DNA of 64,000 nt from Pandoraea commovens (GCF_902459615.1 NZ_CABPSA010000004.1:372001-436000), one strand, 5' to 3'; positions 18,219 through 28,673 are shown, counted from the first letter of the stretch. The notes: generated by a model from the letters alone, not told the origin. A program made the numbers and translations.

Positions 18219-19880
18219 TTAGCCCGCGTCGGCCGCGAGGGCTGTGTGCCCTGACGGTACCCCTGACGGCACATAGGCTCGGCCGTTGATGCGGCGGGGC
18301 GTGGGCACAAATGCATCGCTCAACACATCGTGCGACGCGTTGTAGTACGGCGTGTCGATGTCGAGCAGGCCGAGCATCGTGTGGTCCAGACGGTCGGTCT
18401 GATACGGTCGCTGCTCCAGCGCCGGGCGTGCTTTCGCATCGACGGCGTTGCGTGACCAGACGAGCATCGGAATCTCGTAACCGGAGGCGTCGGCCACCGA
18501 CTGGCCCGAGTGATTGCGCGTGTGACCGACCTCTTGCGCGTGGTCTGAACTGTACAGCAGACTCGCGTCCGACGATCCTGTTGCAGCCATCGTCTTTCGA
18601 ATCAGACTGGAGACGACGAAGTCGTTGTAAGCGATTGCGTTGTCGTAGTCGTTTCGCGCATGACGTACCCAGAGCGAGCGCCCCTGCGCTTCGAGCGTGG
18701 CCATCACGCTGTCGTCGGTATTGTCGAAACGCGCGAACTCGTCGGGGTAGCGCATATCGTAGGTCGGGTGCGCGCCCAGCAAGTGCACGACGATGAGCTT
18801 GCGCGGGGCGTCGCTCGCCAACGCCGCTTCGAAGTCCGGCAGCAGATTGCCGTCGTAGTTGTTCTCGCCGCGTCCGGCGCCCTTATTGATGAAGACACGC
18901 TCGTCTGCACGGTTGGCGACTAACCCGAGCCACCCGTCGTTGGGCATCTGATTCGAGATCCAATACGTGCGGAATCCAGCCTCTTTGGCGAGCATCACGA
19001 GGTCGGGTTTGCTCGTCCAGGCGTCGGGGTCGTCGAGGTTTGCGGGCGTGAGCATCTTCATGAGCGAAGCCATCGTCGCCGGTTCCGAGGACACGACATC
19101 GCGGAACACGATGAGATCGTCGCGCATCGTGTCGAGCATCGGTGTGGTGTTGCGTGCGTAGCCGTAGAGCGACATGTTGTTGCGGTTCGAACTCTCGCCA
19201 ATCACCCACACCACCGTCTTTTGCTCCGGTCCGCGATACTGCACATGCCAGTCGGCACGCTGCGCCATGTTGCGATCGAGCTGACGCTGCAATTCGTCGG
19301 CGTGCGCCAACTGTCCCTTGTAGTCGAGGTAACGAAGTGGCCAGTAAAGGACGGGATTTTCCTTGGCCATCGTCGGGTTCAGATGCAGCGCGACGAAGCC
19401 GGTGAAGAGTGTGGCCACAGCGACCTTGCTGCGGCGTCGCAGCGGACGGTGAGCCGCCGCGCGCGGCAGGAGGCGCTCCAGCACGACCACTGCCGTCATC
19501 AGAATCGTGAAGACGGCGCTGGCTTCGGCCACGTCGCGCCAGTTATGGCGAAAGAACTCGCTCGTCTCGGCCGGATTGGTGTTGAACACCGCCTGCAACA
19601 CAAGCAGATGATTCGGACGCAGACCGAAATAATCGCGCAGGAATCCTTTGGTTGCCGCATCGAGAAAGAACACGGCGATGACGCCCAGCGTGGTAGCGCT
19701 GAGCCATGCAGGTCTCGCGCGCAGCAGAAGGCACAGGCCGCCGAGTCCCGGCAGGGCCGTTGCCATGATCGCCGCACTCTTGCCGAACTCGTTCGCGCTG
19801 AGCATGCCAAGCGCCCAGAACAGGGCGAGTCCGCCGAGCCCAAGCCCGAGGCGATAAAACAGTGATTTCAAGATGGTCAT
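18219..19880 (-). CDS. Phosphoethanolamine transferase (EptA/CptA-like, sulfatase fold)
   Basis: 553 residues from ATG 19880 (MTILKSLFYRLGL). The N-terminal third has about five membrane helices; the rest is a periplasmic alkaline-phosphatase/sulfatase domain. Metal and catalytic features: VVWVIGESSNRNNMSLYGY (metal-binding Glu), EPATMASLMKML (candidate nucleophile Thr), HLLGAHPTYD and YSSDHAQEVGH. The family moves phosphoethanolamine from phosphatidylethanolamine to lipid A, core or glucans; the exact acceptor here is not clear. GGGGG touches the ATG, so a TTG three codons in (spacing 9) could be the true start. Confidence 0.82.
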   Translation of the reverse strand: MTILKSLFYRLGLGLGGLALFWALGMLSANEFGKSAAIMATALPGLGGLCLLLRARPAWLSATTLGVIAVFFLDAATKGFLRDYFGLRPNHLLVLQAVFNTNPAETSEFFRHNWRDVAEASAVFTILMTAVVVLERLLPRAAAHRPLRRRSKVAVATLFTGFVALHLNPTMAKENPVLYWPLRYLDYKGQLAHADELQRQLDRNMAQRADWHVQYRGPEQKTVVWVIGESSNRNNMSLYGYARNTTPMLDTMRDDLIVFRDVVSSEPATMASLMKMLTPANLDDPDAWTSKPDLVMLAKEAGFRTYWISNQMPNDGWLGLVANRADERVFINKGAGRGENNYDGNLLPDFEAALASDAPRKLIVVHLLGAHPTYDMRYPDEFARFDNTDDSVMATLEAQGRSLWVRHARNDYDNAIAYNDFVVSSLIRKTMAATGSSDASLLYSSDHAQEVGHTRNHSGQSVADASGYEIPMLVWSRNAVDAKARPALEQRPYQTDRLDHTMLGLLDIDTPYYNASHDVLSDAFVPTPRRINGRAYVPSGVPSGHTALAADAG

Positions 19881-20086
19881 CCCCCAAAGCTGCCGACACG
19901 TCAGGGCGTGTCTGTCGATTGCTGCCACGGGGGCCTTGGGTGGCCCGACCGAGCATGGCAGCAATTAGATCGCAGCTTCGACCGCAGTTCGCGTATTTGG
20001 TGTCGTGGGGACGCTATTTTTGGGACGAATGCCGTTCGGTATTCCGAAATGACTCAGGAACTTGTTGTGGCGAAGGTCACTGAAGA

Positions 20087-20452
20087 TCAGTGCAAGCGTG
20101 CGCCGTTGGGCACTTTGCGCTCCACACCGGCCAGGACGATGGCGCCGTCGGTGTCGGCAAAGCCGGTCACCAGCACCTCGGACACGACGCCTGCGATGCG
20201 CTTCGGCCCGAAATTGCACACGCACAGTACCTGTCGGCCGACGAGGGCCTCCGGCGTGTAGTGCACCGTGATCTGCGCGCTCGATGTCTTTACGCCCAGC
20301 TCGCCCAGATCGACTTCCAGCACATACGCGGGCTTCTTCGCCTTTTCATTGACGCGCGCCGACACGACCGTGCCCACGCGCAGCTCGATTTTCTCGAAAT
20401 CTTGCCATTCGATGGTGTTCGGGGTCTCGGTCTTGTGTTCGGAATCCGTCAT
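20087..20452 (-). CDS. csaA: CsaA-like tRNA-binding-domain chaperone
   Basis: 121 residues; a single OB-fold tRNA-binding domain, beginning at WQDFEKIELRVGTV and including VCNFGPKRIAGVVSEVLV. In Bacillus CsaA binds protein export substrates and tRNA-like structures; in Proteobacteria the small stand-alone form is called CsaA by similarity. A normal family member is about 110 residues. It lies alone between a phosphoethanolamine transferase and an AraC regulator, all on the minus strand. Confidence 0.88.
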   Translation of the reverse strand: MTDSEHKTETPNTIEWQDFEKIELRVGTVVSARVNEKAKKPAYVLEVDLGELGVKTSSAQITVHYTPEALVGRQVLCVCNFGPKRIAGVVSEVLVTGFADTDGAIVLAGVERKVPNGARLH

Positions 20453-20567
20453 TTGCTGCTCCGTTCGCGATGCGATGGGGGAAGGAACAGAGGAGCGTAA
20501 CGCGTCGCGCGTGGGAATGGCTTGTGAAATCCGGCAGACAGCGTCGGCAGAGGGTCCGTAAGGGCTG

Positions 20568-21332
20568 TCAGTTGGCAGTCCGGGCGCGTCGCCAAGCGGC
20601 AGGCGTCAGCCCGAAATGCTGACGGAAGGCATGGGTGAGGGCGCTTTGATCGTTGAAGCCGACGTCCAGCGCGATGTCGGCGAGCGGCGCCGCTTCATCG
20701 AGCAGCAGCGAAGCGGCGCGAGCGAGCCGCAGGCGCATGAGATGCCGATGAGGCGTCTCGCCGGTCATCGCGACGAAGCAGTCGTGGAAATGTCGCACGC
20801 TCATGCCCGCTTCCCGCGCGAGCGTGGCGGTGTCGAGCGGTGTGGCGAGATCGGCTTGCAGGCGCGCGTCGACTTGCGACAGATCCAGTCGCACAGTGCG
20901 CGAGGCATGACGTGCCGGTGCCAGCCGGGGCGTGAGTGCGGCAAGCCATTCCCGCACGACGGGGTCGTCTGCATCGAGCGGACGTCCGGCATCCACGCTG
21001 GCGCTCACCCGATGCACCAGCGCCAGCAGCCCGGCATCCAGCGCGAAGAACGCTTCACGCGAGAAGGTGCGTGCCGTGCCGGTGGCGTTGGCAATTGCGG
21101 CGGGGACATCCAGCACGATCTGCCGGTTCGGTCCGTCGCCCCGATAGCCATGCCGCACGCCTGCCGGAATGACCACGCCGTTGCGTGCGCCCACGCGTCC
21201 GTGCTGGGTGGCGTCGCCATCGAGCGAGAGCGACATGCGTCCGGACAGTCCGATCACGACCTGATGGAAGTCGTGTGTGTCGGTGCTATCGGTGGCACGG
21301 TACTCGCGAAGCTCGAGGATCGGGGCGGACAT
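20568..21332 (-). CDS. AraC-family transcriptional regulator
   Basis: 254 residues. The N-terminal half is a cupin-like sensing domain (VVIPAGVRHGYRGDGP); the C-terminal 100 residues carry the two AraC helix-turn-helix motifs (LAREAGMSVRHFHDCF and IALDVGFNDQSALTHAF). It is divergent from ssuE across 263 bases, so control of the ssu operon is possible, but sulfonate genes in relatives are usually under LysR-type CysB/SsuR; its target and effector are unknown. Confidence 0.85.
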   Translation of the reverse strand: MSAPILELREYRATDSTDTHDFHQVVIGLSGRMSLSLDGDATQHGRVGARNGVVIPAGVRHGYRGDGPNRQIVLDVPAAIANATGTARTFSREAFFALDAGLLALVHRVSASVDAGRPLDADDPVVREWLAALTPRLAPARHASRTVRLDLSQVDARLQADLATPLDTATLAREAGMSVRHFHDCFVAMTGETPHRHLMRLRLARAASLLLDEAAPLADIALDVGFNDQSALTHAFRQHFGLTPAAWRRARTAN

Positions 21333-21595
21333 GGTAATGAGGTGGCGCGATTATCACCGCCAGAAGGAATAAGGCGGCGAAGGTGCATGACTTCAGGTTA
21401 TGAGAAAACGCGCAAAGCTATCCCGGATTGATTGGTTCGGGCGCGCGGAGCGCCTCGCTACACTGGTTCACCAGTGGCCGACGGCGCGTACTCATCGACG
21501 CCTCCGGTCGGCATCGCAGGTGTTGCGTGCATCGTCCACGCGTCTGCGGAGTGCTTCGATTCCACAGGGCCACGGCCCGTCTTTGGCAGGGAAGT

Positions 21596-22219
21596 ATGAC
21601 ATACGCCGTCACGATTTCCGGCAGCCCGTCGGCTGCCTCACGCAGTGCCCGGTTGTTGCGTTTCGTCGAATCCGATCTGGCTTCGGCTGGTATCGAGGTA
21701 CGCCGCATCGATATCCGTGCACTCTCGCCCGCAGCGCTGCTCGCTGCCGATACCTCCCACGACGATCTGCGTCACGCGCTCGCCCAAGTGGCCGGTGCGC
21801 AGGCAGTCGTCGTCGCCACCCCCGTCTACAAGGCGGCCTACAGCGGTTTGCTGAAAGCCTTCCTCGACGTGCTGCCGCAAGACGGCCTCGCGGACAAGCT
21901 CGTCGCCCCGTTCGCGACCGGCGGCAGTCCCACGCATCTGCTCGCGCTCGACTACGCGCTCAAGCCCGTGCTTTCGGCGCTCGGTGCGCAGCATATCCTG
22001 CGAGGCGTGTTTGCCGTCGATCTGCAAGTGCCGAAGGAGGAGGGCGCGACGCTCGACGCCGCCATCGCCGAACGTCTGGGCGCGACCGTCGATCAGCTCT
22101 CGCAATGGCTGCATGAACGCGAGGTGATCCGCCAGTGGCCGGGTAAGGTGGCCGAAGGCCTCCGCAATGCACGCGGAGCTCACGGTGTGGGCGCCGCCAG
22201 CGCGACGCTCGCTGCCTGA
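21596..22219 (+). CDS. ssuE: NADPH-dependent FMN reductase SsuE
   Basis: 207 residues from ATG 21596, which has CAGGGA upstream; the frame is open back to 21428 but that extension is unconserved. SsuE reduces FMN for the SsuD monooxygenase. Flavodoxin-like signs are [15 protein letters not shown] at the N-terminus and [21 protein letters not shown]. First gene of ssuEDCBF. The C-terminal 20 residues extend beyond the usual end. SsuD starts 15 bases after the stop. Confidence 0.9.
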   Translation: MTYAVTISGSPSAASRSARLLRFVESDLASAGIEVRRIDIRALSPAALLAADTSHDDLRHALAQVAGAQAVVVATPVYKAAYSGLLKAFLDVLPQDGLADKLVAPFATGGSPTHLLALDYALKPVLSALGAQHILRGVFAVDLQVPKEEGATLDAAIAERLGATVDQLSQWLHEREVIRQWPGKVAEGLRNARGAHGVGAASATLAA

Positions 22220-22233
22220 GCGCCGGAGTCCGT

Positions 22234-23391
22234 ATGCAAGTCTTCTGGTTTATTCCGACGCATGGCGACGCCCGTTATCTCGGCACGTCCGACGGTGGGC
22301 GCGTGTTCGATTTCGACTATGCACGACAGATCGCCAGCGCGGTCGACACCCTGGGTTACGAAGGCGTTCTGCTGCCCACGGGACGTTCCTGCGAAGACGC
22401 ATGGGTGACGGCGTCGAGCCTCATCGGTGCGACCCGTAACCTGAAGTTTCTCGTCGCCATTCGCCCCGGCATCGCATCGCCTGCGCTCACCGCACGTATG
22501 GCGGCGACGTTCGATCGCCTGTCGGGGGGCAGGCTATTGATCAACGTCGTCACGGGCGGCGATGCCGGTGAACTCGAGGGCGACGGCTTCTTTGCCGACC
22601 ATGCAGAGCGCTACGAAGTGACGGATGAATTCCTGCGCATCTGGCGTTCGATTCTGGAGAAATCGCATCGCGGCGAGAGCGTCGATTTCGATGGCGAGCA
22701 TCTGCGTGCGAAGGGCGCAAAGCTGCTGTATCCGCCGGTGCAGACGCCGCATCCGCCGCTGTATTTCGGTGGGTCTTCGGAGGCTGCGCGTCAGATCGCG
22801 GCCGAGCAGCTCGACGTCTATCTGACGTGGGGCGAACCGCTGGCCGAGGTCGCCGAGAAGATCGCGGACGTGCGTGCGCGCGCCGCCAAACTCGGACGCA
22901 CGTTGCGCTTCGGTCTACGCTTGCATGTGATCGTGCGCGAGACGGAAGACGAAGCGTGGCGCGCCGCCGACTCGCTCATCAGCAAGCTCGACGACGAGAC
23001 CATCGCGCGTGTGCAGACACAGTTCTCGAAGATGGATTCGGAGGGGCAGCGACGCATGGCCGCACTGCATGGCGGACGTCGCGACAAGCTCGTGGTCGCA
23101 CCGAACCTGTGGGCCGGTGTAGGACTCGTGCGCGGCGGCGCTGGCACGGCGCTCGTGGGCGATGGCCCGACCGTGGCCCAGCGTCTGCGCGAATACGCGG
23201 ATCTTGGCATCGACACATTCATTCTGTCGGGCTATCCGCACCTCGAAGAAGCGTATCGCTTTGCCGAACTGGTGTTTCCGCATCTGCCGCGCGAGGTACG
23301 CGAGAAGCTTGGCAACGGTCGCGGTCCGTTGTCCGGGCCGATTGGCGAAGTGATGGCCAACAACATCGTGCCGCAGGCGTCGCAAAGCTGA
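22234..23391 (+). CDS. ssuD: FMNH2-dependent alkanesulfonate monooxygenase SsuD
   Basis: 385 residues. It is a luciferase-fold enzyme releasing sulfite and an aldehyde from alkanesulfonates, letting the cell use organosulfonates as a sulfur source. The start [19 protein letters not shown] and the phrases [19 protein letters not shown] and [11 protein letters not shown] are typical. [18 protein letters not shown] forms the flavin pocket. It directly follows ssuE; in many Burkholderia the periplasmic binding-protein gene ssuA sits in this gap, but here there is none. Confidence 0.93.
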   Translation: MQVFWFIPTHGDARYLGTSDGGRVFDFDYARQIASAVDTLGYEGVLLPTGRSCEDAWVTASSLIGATRNLKFLVAIRPGIASPALTARMAATFDRLSGGRLLINVVTGGDAGELEGDGFFADHAERYEVTDEFLRIWRSILEKSHRGESVDFDGEHLRAKGAKLLYPPVQTPHPPLYFGGSSEAARQIAAEQLDVYLTWGEPLAEVAEKIADVRARAAKLGRTLRFGLRLHVIVRETEDEAWRAADSLISKLDDETIARVQTQFSKMDSEGQRRMAALHGGRRDKLVVAPNLWAGVGLVRGGAGTALVGDGPTVAQRLREYADLGIDTFILSGYPHLEEAYRFAELVFPHLPREVREKLGNGRGPLSGPIGEVMANNIVPQASQS

Positions 23392-23472
23392 TTCGCGCAC
23401 CTTACAGCCGATACACATCGACTTCATTGGATTGAACGGAATTGGGGCCGCGCTGCCCCTGGGGAAATTCGC

Positions 23473-24339
23473 ATGACCCAATCTACGCTGACGACTTCGT
23501 CCACCGGGGTCACCACCGACGCCGCTACCGGTGCTGCGGCACCCGGCACGTTGCAACGCTACGGACGCAGTGCCGCTCGCCGCCTTGCACCGTGGGCCGT
23601 GCCTGTCGTTCTCGTCGCGCTCTGGCAGCTCGCCGCAGAACAGGGCTGGCTGTCGACGCGGGTGCTGCCCGCACCGGCCGCCGTCGTGGAAGCCGCGTGG
23701 CAACTCGCGATCACAGGGCAGATCTGGCGCGACATCGGTGTATCGACCGGACGCGCCGTTATCGGCTTTCTCATCGGCGGCGGTCTCGGGCTGCTGCTGG
23801 GCATGCTGACGGGGCTGTCGCGCGTGGCGGAAACGGCGCTCGACTCGTCGTTCCAGATGCTGCGCAACATCCCGCACCTGGCGCTGATTCCGCTGGTGAT
23901 TCTGTGGTTCGGTATCGACGAGAAAGCCAAGCTGTTCCTCGTCTCCATCGGTGTGTTCTTCCCGATGTATCTCAATACGTATGCGGGGATTCGTGCCGTC
24001 GATCCGGCGCTGGTCGAGATGGCGCGCAGCTACGGATTGCGCGGCTGGGCGCTGTATCGCGACGTGATTCTGCCCGGGGCGTTGCCGTCGATTCTGGTGG
24101 GCGTGCGCTTTTCGCTCGGCCTGATGTGGGTGACGCTGATCGTGGCGGAAACCATCTCGGCGCAATCGGGCATCGGCTATCTGACGATGAACGCTCGCGA
24201 GTTCCTGCAAACGGACATCGTGCTCGTGGGGATTCTGCTGTACGCGCTGCTGGGCAAGCTGGCCGACGTGCTGGCCAAGGAACTGGAATTTCGCTGGTTG
24301 CGCTGGCATCCGGCGTTTCAACGAGGAGCCGCCGCATGA
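23473..24339 (+). CDS. ssuC: Alkanesulfonate ABC transporter permease SsuC
   Basis: 288 residues with about six membrane helices. It is a binding-protein-dependent permease; the cytoplasmic EAA loop is [22 protein letters not shown]. Normal length. It lies 81 bases after ssuD, and its stop overlaps the ssuB start as ATGA. Its usual partner, the substrate-binding protein SsuA, is not encoded in the operon. Confidence 0.92.
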   Translation: MTQSTLTTSSTGVTTDAATGAAAPGTLQRYGRSAARRLAPWAVPVVLVALWQLAAEQGWLSTRVLPAPAAVVEAAWQLAITGQIWRDIGVSTGRAVIGFLIGGGLGLLLGMLTGLSRVAETALDSSFQMLRNIPHLALIPLVILWFGIDEKAKLFLVSIGVFFPMYLNTYAGIRAVDPALVEMARSYGLRGWALYRDVILPGALPSILVGVRFSLGLMWVTLIVAETISAQSGIGYLTMNAREFLQTDIVLVGILLYALLGKLADVLAKELEFRWLRWHPAFQRGAAA

Positions 24340-25328
24340 GCGCACAACAACTGGCCCCGGTCGCGGGTGCCGACATCGAAGCCGAATGGACGGCCGAGCA
24401 GCGCGCCACCGGCCACGCACACCGGCTGTCGCTCGATCCGTTCGGCACGCGGTTGCCGCTCGGGGCGAACGTGGCTGCGCAACGTGGCGCGGTGGGGACG
24501 AATCTTAAAGTCGTGCATCCGGCGAGTGACGCGCAAGTGTCCGGCGGATTGCGTGTCGACGCCGTGGGCAAGCGTTACGGCGCACGTTCAGTGCTGTCGG
24601 ACTTCTCACTGACGATTCCGCGCGGTGGATTCGCCGCCATCGTGGGGCGCAGCGGTTGCGGCAAGTCGACGCTGCTGCGTCTGATCGCCGGGCTGGAGAC
24701 GCCGGACGCCGGGCGCATCACGCTCGACGGGCACGCGCTGGGCGACGCCTCCGGCAAGGTGGCTACGCGCATCATGTTTCAGGACGCGCGTCTGCTGCCG
24801 TGGCGCACCGTGCTGGAGAACGTCGCCATAGGTTTGCCGAAGTCTTCGCATGCGAAGGCGCTCGACGTGCTGCGTGAAGTGGGGCTGGCCGAGCGTGCCG
24901 ACGACTGGCCGAGTCAGCTCTCGGGCGGTCAGCGTCAGCGAGTGGCACTGGCGCGTGCGCTGGTGCATCAACCCGATTTGTTGCTGCTGGATGAGCCGCT
25001 CGGTGCGCTCGACGCGCTCACCCGCATCGAAATGCATGCGCTGATCGAGCGCCTGTGGCGCGCGCACGGTTTCACGGCGCTGCTCGTCACGCACGACGTG
25101 CAGGAGGCGGTAGCGCTGGCCGATCGCGTCGTGCTCATCGAGGAAGGGCAGTTGGGGCTCGATCAGTCAGTGTCGCTGGCACGCCCGCGAGCGCGCGGCA
25201 GCGTCGAATTTGCCGGGCTCGAAGCCCAGGTGCTCGCACGCGTGCTGCAAACCGAAGTCGCGCCGTCGTCGCATGTGCCGGTGTCCGAGCCGCTGTGGCC
25301 TGCGGCCGCTGTGCGGTGGGCGATCTAG
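24336..25328 (+). CDS. ssuB: Alkanesulfonate ABC transporter ATP-binding protein SsuB
   Basis: 330 residues from ATG 24336 (RBS ACGAGGAG), overlapping the ssuC stop. Walker A is GRSGCGKST, the Q-loop region [10 protein letters not shown], the signature [15 protein letters not shown], and Walker [13 protein letters not shown]. The 60-residue N-terminal extension before the ABC domain is typical of Burkholderia SsuB and longer than the E. coli protein (255 residues). Confidence 0.92.
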   Translation: MSAQQLAPVAGADIEAEWTAEQRATGHAHRLSLDPFGTRLPLGANVAAQRGAVGTNLKVVHPASDAQVSGGLRVDAVGKRYGARSVLSDFSLTIPRGGFAAIVGRSGCGKSTLLRLIAGLETPDAGRITLDGHALGDASGKVATRIMFQDARLLPWRTVLENVAIGLPKSSHAKALDVLREVGLAERADDWPSQLSGGQRQRVALARALVHQPDLLLLDEPLGALDALTRIEMHALIERLWRAHGFTALLVTHDVQEAVALADRVVLIEEGQLGLDQSVSLARPRARGSVEFAGLEAQVLARVLQTEVAPSSHVPVSEPLWPAAAVRWAI

Positions 25329-25391
25329 TCGCGCGTCGACGCGCTTTTCAACAACCTCTCGATCACATCTTTTCGAACACAGGAGTTCATC

Positions 25392-25607
25392 ATGGGTATC
25401 ACCGCCATCAACGTGCGTAACCAGTTCAAAGGCCGTATTCGCGAGATCCTGCGCGGCCCGGTCCTCTCGGAAGTGGACGTCGAGACGCCGAGCGGTATCG
25501 TCACGTCGGTCATCACTACGCGCTCGATCGACGAACTGCGTCTGGATATCGGCTCCGAGGTCGTGGCGCTGGTCAAGGCCACCGAGGTGTCGCTCGCTAA
25601 GCTTTGA
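25392..25607 (+). CDS. ssuF: TOBE/molybdopterin-binding-like protein SsuF
   Basis: 71 residues, a single Mop/TOBE domain (start MGITAINVRNQFKGRIREIL, end VVALVKATEVSLAKL). Such domains bind small oxyanions. The gene ends sulfonate operons in Pseudomonas and Burkholderia, where it is called ssuF; its exact role is not settled. AGGAG lies six bases ahead of the ATG. A hairpin at 25642 ends the operon. Confidence 0.85.
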   Translation: MGITAINVRNQFKGRIREILRGPVLSEVDVETPSGIVTSVITTRSIDELRLDIGSEVVALVKATEVSLAKL

Positions 25608-25641
25608 CGGGCTGTCCGTCCCGCTTTTCCTGAGTCGTTGG

Positions 25642-25683
25642 CCTGCATCGGGCGCGCGCGGGGGCGACGTCCGATGCAGGTTT
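25642..25683 (+). terminator. Terminator after the ssu operon
   Basis: Perfect 10-bp inverted repeat CCTGCATCGG (25642-25651) and CCGATGCAGG (25671-25680) with a 19-nt loop followed by TTTC. Short T-run, so moderate strength. Confidence 0.6.
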
Positions 25684-25735
25684 CAGGAAATTCCGAGTTC
25701 CGTCTCGGACTGTGCCGCGAATGCACGCACTCGGC

Positions 25736-25744
25736 TGATATAAT
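25736..25744 (+). promoter_or_regulatory. gltX: Extended -10 promoter for gltX
   Basis: TGATATAAT is an exact TGn-TATAAT extended -10 element. No convincing -35 is visible. It lies 93 bases before the gltX ATG and upstream of the leader terminator at 25769, so that terminator would be in the gltX transcript. Confidence 0.6.
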
Positions 25745-25768
25745 GACGGCTTCCAAATGTTGGCGACC

Positions 25769-25806
25769 CGCCTGCGCGAATCCCTCCGCTGCGGGCGTTT
25801 TTGTTT
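25769..25806 (+). terminator. Terminator in the gltX leader (possible attenuator)
   Basis: CGCCTGC (25769-25775) pairs with GCGGGCG (25791-25797), one G-U pair, with an inner GCG/CGC extension, then TTTTTGTTTG. It starts about 18 bases after the predicted transcription start and ends 30 bases before the gltX ATG. Confidence 0.65.
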
Positions 25807-25836
25807 GTCGCCGACGCGATGCACCGAAGCCAAACC

Positions 25837-27228
25837 ATGACCACTGTCCGCACCCGCTTTGCGCCTAGCCCGACCGGTTTCATCCATCTGGGCAACATCC
25901 GTTCCGCTCTCTATCCGTGGGCCTTCGCGCGTCACAACAACGGCGCGTTCGTGTTGCGCATCGAAGACACCGACCTTGAGCGTTCCTCGCAGCAAGCCGT
26001 GGACGTCATTCTGGAAGGCATGGAATGGCTCGGCCTCGATTACGACGAAGGTCCGTTCTATCAGATGCAGCGCATGGATCGCTATCGCGAAGTGCTGGAG
26101 CAACTGAAGGCGGGCGGTCACGTCTATCCGTGCTACATGAGCATGGAAGAACTGGACGAACTGCGCGAGCAGCAACGCGTGCGTGGCGAAAAGCCGCGTT
26201 ACGACGGCCGCTGGCGTCCGGAGCCGGGCAAGGTGTTGCCGGAGCCGCCGGCCGGTGTGCAGCCGGTGCTGCGCTTCAAGAATCCGCTGACCGGCAGCGT
26301 CGTGTGGGAAGACGCGGTCAAGGGCCGCATCGAAATCTCGAACGAAGAACTCGACGATCTGGTGATTGCGCGTCCCGACGGCACGCCGACGTATAACTTC
26401 TGCGTGGTCGTCGACGACATCGACATGGACATCACGCACGTGATTCGTGGCGACGACCACGTGAACAACACGCCGCGTCAGATCAACATCTTCGAAGCGC
26501 TGGGCAAGAAGTGGCCCGTGTACGCGCACTTGCCCACGGTGCTCAACGACCAGGGCGAGAAGATGTCGAAGCGCAATGGCGCGATGAGCGTCGTGCAGTA
26601 CCGCGAAGAAGGCTATCTGCCCGAAGCTGTGGTGAACTACCTGGCGCGTCTGGGCTGGGCGCACGGCGACGCGGAAGTGTTCTCGCGCGAGCAGTTCGTG
26701 GCGTGGTTCGATCTGGAGCATCTCGGCAAGTCGCCTGCACAGCACAACCCGGAAAAGCTTCAGTGGCTGAACAACCAGTATCTGAAGCAGGCGGACAACG
26801 ATCGTCTGGCCGGGCTGACCGAGCCGTTCCTGCAAAAGGCGGGCGTGTCGATCGAGGGGGGGCCGTCGCTGGCTGGTGTCGTCGGTCTGTTCAAGGATCG
26901 CGCCAACACGATCAAGGACATCGCGGCGAGCGCCGAGATGTTCTACCGTGCCCCCGCCCCGTCGGCGGAAGACATGACGCAGCACATGACCGATGCCGCA
27001 CGCGCCGCCGTGAAGGATCTGGCGGCTGCGTTGGCCGCACTGCCCGAATGGAAGAAGGAAGCCATTTCACCGGCGTTCAAGGCGACGCTTGCGCAGCACG
27101 GCATGAAGATGCCGCAACTCGCGATGCCGGTGCGTCTGCTTGTCGTGGGCACCACGCACACGCCCGCCATCGACGCCGTGCTGGAGCTGCTGGGCCGCGA
27201 TGCGGTGCTGGCGCGTCTGGCGGCCTGA
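25837..27228 (+). CDS. gltX: Glutamyl-tRNA synthetase
   Basis: 463 residues from ATG 25837 ([20 protein letters not shown]); the upstream open frame to 25801 overlaps the leader terminator. Class I synthetase charging tRNA-Glu. The HIGH-equivalent is HLGN and the KMSKS-equivalent is KMSKR in [12 protein letters not shown]. Length is normal for a single-copy bacterial GluRS. A bidirectional terminator separates it from the opposing suhB gene. Confidence 0.96.
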   Translation: MTTVRTRFAPSPTGFIHLGNIRSALYPWAFARHNNGAFVLRIEDTDLERSSQQAVDVILEGMEWLGLDYDEGPFYQMQRMDRYREVLEQLKAGGHVYPCYMSMEELDELREQQRVRGEKPRYDGRWRPEPGKVLPEPPAGVQPVLRFKNPLTGSVVWEDAVKGRIEISNEELDDLVIARPDGTPTYNFCVVVDDIDMDITHVIRGDDHVNNTPRQINIFEALGKKWPVYAHLPTVLNDQGEKMSKRNGAMSVVQYREEGYLPEAVVNYLARLGWAHGDAEVFSREQFVAWFDLEHLGKSPAQHNPEKLQWLNNQYLKQADNDRLAGLTEPFLQKAGVSIEGGPSLAGVVGLFKDRANTIKDIAASAEMFYRAPAPSAEDMTQHMTDAARAAVKDLAAALAALPEWKKEAISPAFKATLAQHGMKMPQLAMPVRLLVVGTTHTPAIDAVLELLGRDAVLARLAA

Positions 27229-27282
27229 CCGGTTCGACGTCACCGCACGAGATTCCGGCGCAGCTACGGCGGCGCCGGACAC

Positions 27283-27321
27283 AAAAAACCCCGGGATGCG
27301 TGAGCATCGCCGGGGTTTTTT
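27283..27321. terminator. Bidirectional terminator between gltX and suhB
   Basis: AAAAAACCCC (27283-27292) opens a stem (CCCCGG..GATGC with GCATC..CCGGGG) closed by GGGGTTTTTT (27312-27321), giving T-runs on both strands. It ends the convergent gltX and suhB transcripts. Confidence 0.88.
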
Positions 27322-27366
27322 ACTGGGGACGCCGCGAGTGCTGCATCCCTGATACTTTGCAGGTAT

Positions 27367-28230
27367 TTACGCCTGCGAGCCGCCTTCCGCGGAGACGGAG
27401 AGCGTACCCGACTTGGCCGAAGGGGCCGGGCGCTTCGTGAGCGAATAACCCTCGAGCAGCTTGACCATCTGTGCGTAGATCTTCGGGTTGCCCGCGAGGA
27501 TTTCGCCTTCGAACAGGAAGTCCGACTCGCCCGTGTAGTTGCCGACCAGACCACCGGCTTCGGTGATCAGCAAGCTACCGGCGGCCATGTCCCACGGGTT
27601 CAGGCCTTGCTCGAAGAAACCGTCCATGCGGCCAGCGGCGACGTTGGCCAGATCCAGCGCGGCTGCGCCCGGGCGACGGATACCCGCGCAATGCTCGGTC
27701 ATCGTGCCGAACATCTTCAGGTAGTTTTCCACGCCTTGCAGATCGCGGAACGGGAAGCCCGTGCCGATCAGGCCGTCGGCCAGACGATCACGGCGCGAGA
27801 CGCGAATACGCTTGCCGTCGAGGAACGCACCGCGACCGCGCGATGCGGTGAACAGTTCGTTGCGGGTCGGATCGTAGATCACGGCTTGCGAGACGACGCC
27901 CTTGTGCGCGAGGGCAATCGACGTGCAGTAGTAGGGCAGGCCGTGGATGAAGTTGGTGGTGCCGTCGAGCGGATCGATGATCCACTGGAATTCCGAGTCG
28001 GAATTGCCGTGCTCTTCGCCCGATTCTTCGGCGAGGATGGCATGGTCGGGATAGGCTTCGAGGAGGACGCTGATGATCGCTTGCTCTGCCGCTTTGTCCA
28101 CTTCCGTCACGAAGTCGTTGTGCTGCTTCTTGCTGACCTGGACTTTCTCGATGTCCAGGGAGGCTCGGCTGATGATGGAGCCGGCGCGGCGCGCGGCTTT
28201 CACCGCGATATTGAGCATGGGATGCTGCAT
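27367..28230 (-). CDS. suhB: Inositol-1-monophosphatase family protein SuhB
   Basis: 287 residues. Li-sensitive phosphatase fold with all metal motifs: [22 protein letters not shown] and the C-terminal [13 protein letters not shown]. In enterobacteria SuhB also joins the NusA-containing antitermination complex on rRNA operons, and in Pseudomonas it affects virulence; those roles are inferred here. AGGAA lies ahead of the ATG. The C-terminal 20 residues form a Ser/Ala-rich tail. Divergent from trmJ across 443 bases. Confidence 0.92.
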   Translation of the reverse strand: MQHPMLNIAVKAARRAGSIISRASLDIEKVQVSKKQHNDFVTEVDKAAEQAIISVLLEAYPDHAILAEESGEEHGNSDSEFQWIIDPLDGTTNFIHGLPYYCTSIALAHKGVVSQAVIYDPTRNELFTASRGRGAFLDGKRIRVSRRDRLADGLIGTGFPFRDLQGVENYLKMFGTMTEHCAGIRRPGAAALDLANVAAGRMDGFFEQGLNPWDMAAGSLLITEAGGLVGNYTGESDFLFEGEILAGNPKIYAQMVKLLEGYSLTKRPAPSAKSGTLSVSAEGGSQA

Positions 28231-28673
28231 GACAGATTCCTGTTAAGGCCATCGCTGGCGTGACGCGCGACCCCCATTGGGCCGGTCGGCAAGCGTGGCA
28301 GACAAAGCGAACAAATTGAGCAAGAGCGATGCCCCGACAAGCGCCGCGCACTGTGTGGCGGCTCGTTTGCAGGGGCGAAAACGCGTATTTTAGCAAAAAT
28401 GCGGCGGGTGCGCTTCAGAACCTGCGTGTTCTGACCCTTTTTGCAGTTTTTGCCGCACACCATGCATCGTTCGTAGCACTGTCGGTGGGTGTTTGCCGGG
28501 CATTTCAGCGACGTGGCATCCCGCCTTGGCCCTGCGTCGCGCCGAATCAGGCAAAATAGCGCCGTTGTGCGCCGTCGCAGGTTCCTGTGCTGCGCTGTCC
28601 GCTGCCGCTGCCGTTTCCGCTCCCGCTTCCGATTCCCGATTCCCGATTCCCGATTCCCGTCCATCGCCGTCTC
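28231..28673. other. Long suhB-trmJ intergenic region
   Basis: 443 bases without a convincing gene. On the minus strand TGCTAAAAT (28394-28387 region) is an extended -10 candidate for suhB. On the plus strand CAGAAC/GTTCTG (28416-28421 with 28428-28433) forms a hairpin followed by ACCCTTTTT. The last 75 bases are a pyrimidine-rich tract that becomes a perfect heptamer repeat (separate entry). Divergent promoters are expected here. Confidence 0.5.
28631..28658 (+). repeat. Heptanucleotide tandem repeat, four GATTCCC units
   Basis: Four exact GATTCCC units run from 28631 to 28658, directly preceded by degenerate GCTNCC-type units (about 28600-28630). The tract ends 15 bases before the trmJ ATG. 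A 7-bp unit is not a multiple of three, so copy-number change would shift any frame crossing it and would alter promoter or leader spacing. Confidence 0.9.

Noticed and set aside
23442-24335. N-terminal extension of ssuB reaching back through ssuC
   Set aside because: It overlaps the whole ssuC gene in another frame; ssuB has its own RBS and ATG at 24336.
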